Source of the DNA: Nitrospira sp.
Lineage (GTDB): Bacteria > Nitrospirota > Nitrospiria > Nitrospirales > Nitrospiraceae
DNA: 64,000 nt
Assembly: GCA_009594865.1 (NCBI GenBank)
Contig: VOPT01000011.1
Coordinates: forward strand, 62,001-126,000
Direction of reading: 5' to 3'
In this document: piece by piece, positions 62,172-64,000 of the stretch
Layout of the letters: every line of letters starts with the position of its first letter
Numbering within the stretch: the first letter of the stretch is position 1
Position numbers and translations under genes: made by a program
The notes under the pieces: model-generated
Databases searched by the model: none
Told to the model about the DNA's origin: nothing
What the model saw: the letters and a program-made list of their open reading frames with translations, nothing else

Positions 62172-63112
62172 GACGCCACCAGCGCTCGAATGTGCCGCTC
62201 CACCGAAGCCGCCAAGGCCGTCAGGTTATAGCCGCCCTCGAGGGAGGACAGCAGTTTGCCGCGGCAGTGCTGCCTGGCGATACCGGACACAATCGAGGTC
62301 AACTCGGCATATCCTTCTTCCGTGAGGCCCATGCTGGCCAGAGGGTCATCCCGGTGTGCATCGAAGCCGGCGGAAATGATGACCAACTCTGGCTTGAACG
62401 CATCCGCGGCGGGAACCAGCACTTTCTGAAACACCGCCCGGTACTCGTCGTCGCCCTCCCCCGCTTCCATCGGCACGTTGATGGTGAAGCTTTCCCCCGC
62501 GCCGGTGCCGGATTCTGTCGCGCGACCGGTGCCCGGGTAATGGGGATACTGATGCGTGCTGAAAAATAGGATAGACGGGTCAGCCTCAAAACTGTGCTGC
62601 GTGCCGTTCCCGTGGTGAACATCCCAATCGACGATCAGCACCCGCTGCAGCCCGTGGCGTTTCTGCGCGTAGCGCGCCGCAATGGCGACGTTATTGAAGA
62701 GACAAAAGCCCATGGCCCGCCCCGCCTCGGCATGGTGGCCCGGGGGGCGCACGGCGCAAAAGACATGCTGCACCTGACCGACCATGATGGCATCCACCCC
62801 GGCCAAGACCCCGCCGGCGGCCAGGTAAGCAGCAGTCAACGATCCCGGAGACATGGAAGTATCGGCATCCAGGGAGACCCGGCCGCTGCTGGGCGCTTCC
62901 CGATTGAGATGCTCGACATACTCTGGTCGATGAACCAACGTGATCCATTCATCCTCGGCTGTTCTCGGCGCAATCCGCGTGAGTTCAGCGGCCAACCCGC
63001 TTTGCTCCAATCGCTGCATGATCGCGCGAAGCCGGTTGGGCGACTCCGGATGTCCGGCGCCCATATCGTGGTCGAGATAACGAGGATCGTAAACGAGGCC
63101 GGTTGTTCCCAT
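62168..63112 (-). CDS. Histone deacetylase-like family protein (AcuC/HDAC)
   Basis: A 314-residue zinc amidohydrolase of the arginase/deacetylase fold. Motifs are YDPRYLDHDMGAGHPESPNRL (N-terminus, in part), AVRPPGHHAEAGRAMGFCLFNN (the paired His), VLIVDWDVHHGNGTQ (zinc Asp and His) and the later D in ISAGFDAHRDDPL. Bacterial members deacetylate small amines or acetylated proteins; the substrate is not known. It is the first gene of an operon with the cytochrome (4-bp overlap) and the rhodanese gene. Confidence 0.9.
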   Translation of the reverse strand: MGTTGLVYDPRYLDHDMGAGHPESPNRLRAIMQRLEQSGLAAELTRIAPRTAEDEWITLVHRPEYVEHLNREAPSSGRVSLDADTSMSPGSLTAAYLAAGGVLAGVDAIMVGQVQHVFCAVRPPGHHAEAGRAMGFCLFNNVAIAARYAQKRHGLQRVLIVDWDVHHGNGTQHSFEADPSILFFSTHQYPHYPGTGRATESGTGAGESFTINVPMEAGEGDDEYRAVFQKVLVPAADAFKPELVIISAGFDAHRDDPLASMGLTEEGYAELTSIVSGIARQHCRGKLLSSLEGGYNLTALAASVERHIRALVAS

Positions 63113-63238
63113 GCTGTACTCGTAACGAGGAGGCCGTCAGCTCCATTGCCGACGACAGATCATTTGACCTTAACACGCGTCAAACTGCGTAGACAACGCG
63201 CAGAGAACGCTGCTATCGTCGTCTCAAGGGAGGACACG

Positions 63239-63556
63239 ATGCCGAATCCGAAAATCGAACCGTTGAAACGAGTCTTAGCCATGGAGCCGGACGATGATGT
63301 CGCCTGGTTCGGGCTGGGAAAAGCTTATATGGAAGATGCCAACTTCGAGGAAGCGGCCAAGGCCTTGAGGCAGTGCATTACCGTGAAACCGACCTATTCC
63401 GCCGCATACTACGCGCTGGCGCAGTCGCTGTTGAAACTGAACCGTGTGGATGAATGCCGCCAGGTGTCGGACCAGGGGATCGACGTGTCGACCAAGAACG
63501 GAGACGCGATGGTCACCAAGAATCTCGAAGCGTTGAAGAGCAGCCTCCCGGCCTGA
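63239..63556 (+). CDS. Small tetratricopeptide-repeat protein
   Basis: A 105-residue protein with two TPR-like units (DDDVAWFGLGKAYMED...FEEAAKALRQCI and YSAAYYALAQSLLKLN...ECRQVSDQGI). No signal peptide. Likely a protein-protein adaptor. ATG 63239 is chosen since GGGAGG ends 5 bases upstream; the frame is open far upstream across the divergent deacetylase gene, which is a chance effect. Confidence 0.75.
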   Translation: MPNPKIEPLKRVLAMEPDDDVAWFGLGKAYMEDANFEEAAKALRQCITVKPTYSAAYYALAQSLLKLNRVDECRQVSDQGIDVSTKNGDAMVTKNLEALKSSLPA

Positions 63557-63620
63557 CGCCGCCTGCCCAGGCGCTTCACGAGAGACGTTTCGCGAACGAC
63601 AGGCTTCGCCCAGGCGACGC

Positions 63621-63950
63621 CTACGCCGAGGCCGCGCCGGTTTCATCGTCATCTCCGGCATTGGCCTCTGCCTCGCGCTGCTCGGCTAACGTGGTCGCCA
63701 CGTCATCCAACCACCGACCGGCCCCATCCAGCACTTCGCGTACCAACGGCTCCGGATGGCCGGTCCGTTTCATCGTCCACTGGCAGAGATAGCCCATCAG
63801 ATCTTCCCGTTCGAACCGCCGGGTCGATTGTGTCGATAATTGCGACAGCTCCGATAGGCCGGTCCGGAGAATCTCCGCGACCGTGTCCCGGCCGTAGGAG
63901 GTCGCCGCCGTCACATATTGAATGGCCCGGTTGATCTCTTGTTCGGTCAT
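63621..63950 (-). CDS. Small hydrophilic protein of unknown function
   Basis: A 109-residue protein, not recognised. It is helical, begins MTEQEINRAIQYVTAATSYG, contains a Leu/Ser/Thr-rich central helix (ELSQLSTQSTRRF) and ends in an acidic tail (GDDDETGAASA). ATG 63950 is chosen with GGGGAG 6 bases upstream; ATG 63968 is also in frame. No neighbour on this strand within the window explains it. Confidence 0.55.
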   Translation of the reverse strand: MTEQEINRAIQYVTAATSYGRDTVAEILRTGLSELSQLSTQSTRRFEREDLMGYLCQWTMKRTGHPEPLVREVLDGAGRWLDDVATTLAEQREAEANAGDDDETGAASA

Positions 63951-64000
63951 GTCCCCGCTCCCCACCATGGGCGGATTGTAACATTCAAGCCGGACCTGTC

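Noticed and set aside
62594..63238. 5' extension of the TPR gene frame
   Set aside because: It lies antisense to the deacetylase gene, whose motifs are clear; the TPR protein has its own Shine-Dalgarno sequence and ATG at 63239.
1..64000. CRISPR array, tRNA, rRNA or insertion sequence
   Set aside because: No direct-repeat/spacer pattern, no cloverleaf-like or rRNA-like stretch and no transposase frame was found when reading through the window. A covariance-model scan was not possible, so a single tRNA could have been missed.

Overview
The window looks like a chromosomal segment of a Nitrospira-like bacterium (phylum Nitrospirota). It has a high-GC, Gram-negative gene set (TolC-type channel, FtsEX-EnvC, Tat-like leaders), a complete Pup-type 20S proteasome cluster as known from Nitrospira and actinobacteria, a pentaheme cytochrome c and an SmbP-type periplasmic metal-binding protein as known from nitrifiers. 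Genus assignment is inference; there is no rRNA or other marker in the window to prove it.

Layout. 1-6.4 kb: end of an HD-domain hydrolase, then a three-gene signalling operon (multi-PAS kinase, single-domain response regulator, hybrid kinase). 6.5-13.9 kb: proteasome operon on the minus strand, in the order mpa, dop, prcB, prcA, pafA, M23 peptidase, behind a good sigma70-type promoter. No pup/UBact gene is visible in it. 14-15.7 kb: thiS-thiG-thiE. 15.8-20.4 kb: a small HhH protein, then ftsE-ftsX-envC-ctpA. 20.5-25.1 kb: the classical ffh-rpsP-rimM-trmD-rplS-rnhB-yraN translation operon. 25.5-34.1 kb: DUF4321 protein, uvrB, FKBP isomerase, DEAD-box helicase, RRM protein, a secreted one-heme-motif protein, and a DUF5069/M28 peptidase pair. 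34.1-46.2 kb: glycogen-debranching-type enzyme, two MFS paralogues flanking a BON protein, a GT4 glycosyltransferase, a TolC-type channel, a CPBP protein, an MBL hydrolase and a DUF3147 protein.

46.2-54.0 kb is accessory. After a YefM/RelE-type toxin-antitoxin pair come three paralogous DnaG-primase-like genes (46905-48206, 48902-49726, 51573-52844). Each begins with a twin-arginine-like leader, has a four-cysteine zinc finger in place of CHC2, and has an eroded or missing Toprim domain. Each of the three, plus one small orphan gene, is preceded by the same element: an inverted repeat GTGAC-N7-GTCAC whose inner half can act as a -35 box 17 bp from a conserved -10-like box. Between them lie a PD-(D/E)XK-like nuclease gene and an unknown gene, both visibly more A+T rich. 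A WYL-domain regulator sits immediately upstream on the same strand. This looks like an undescribed, duplicating gene family under common control, possibly a defence or mobile-element-related locus. It is the main discovery candidate.

54.0-64.0 kb returns to core functions: arylamine N-acetyltransferase, uvrA, YqgE/AlgH, a nitrilase-family hydrolase, SmbP, an operon of HDAC-like deacetylase, pentaheme cytochrome c and rhodanese, a TPR protein, and a conserved-looking small protein. No tRNA, rRNA, CRISPR array or insertion sequence was recognised.
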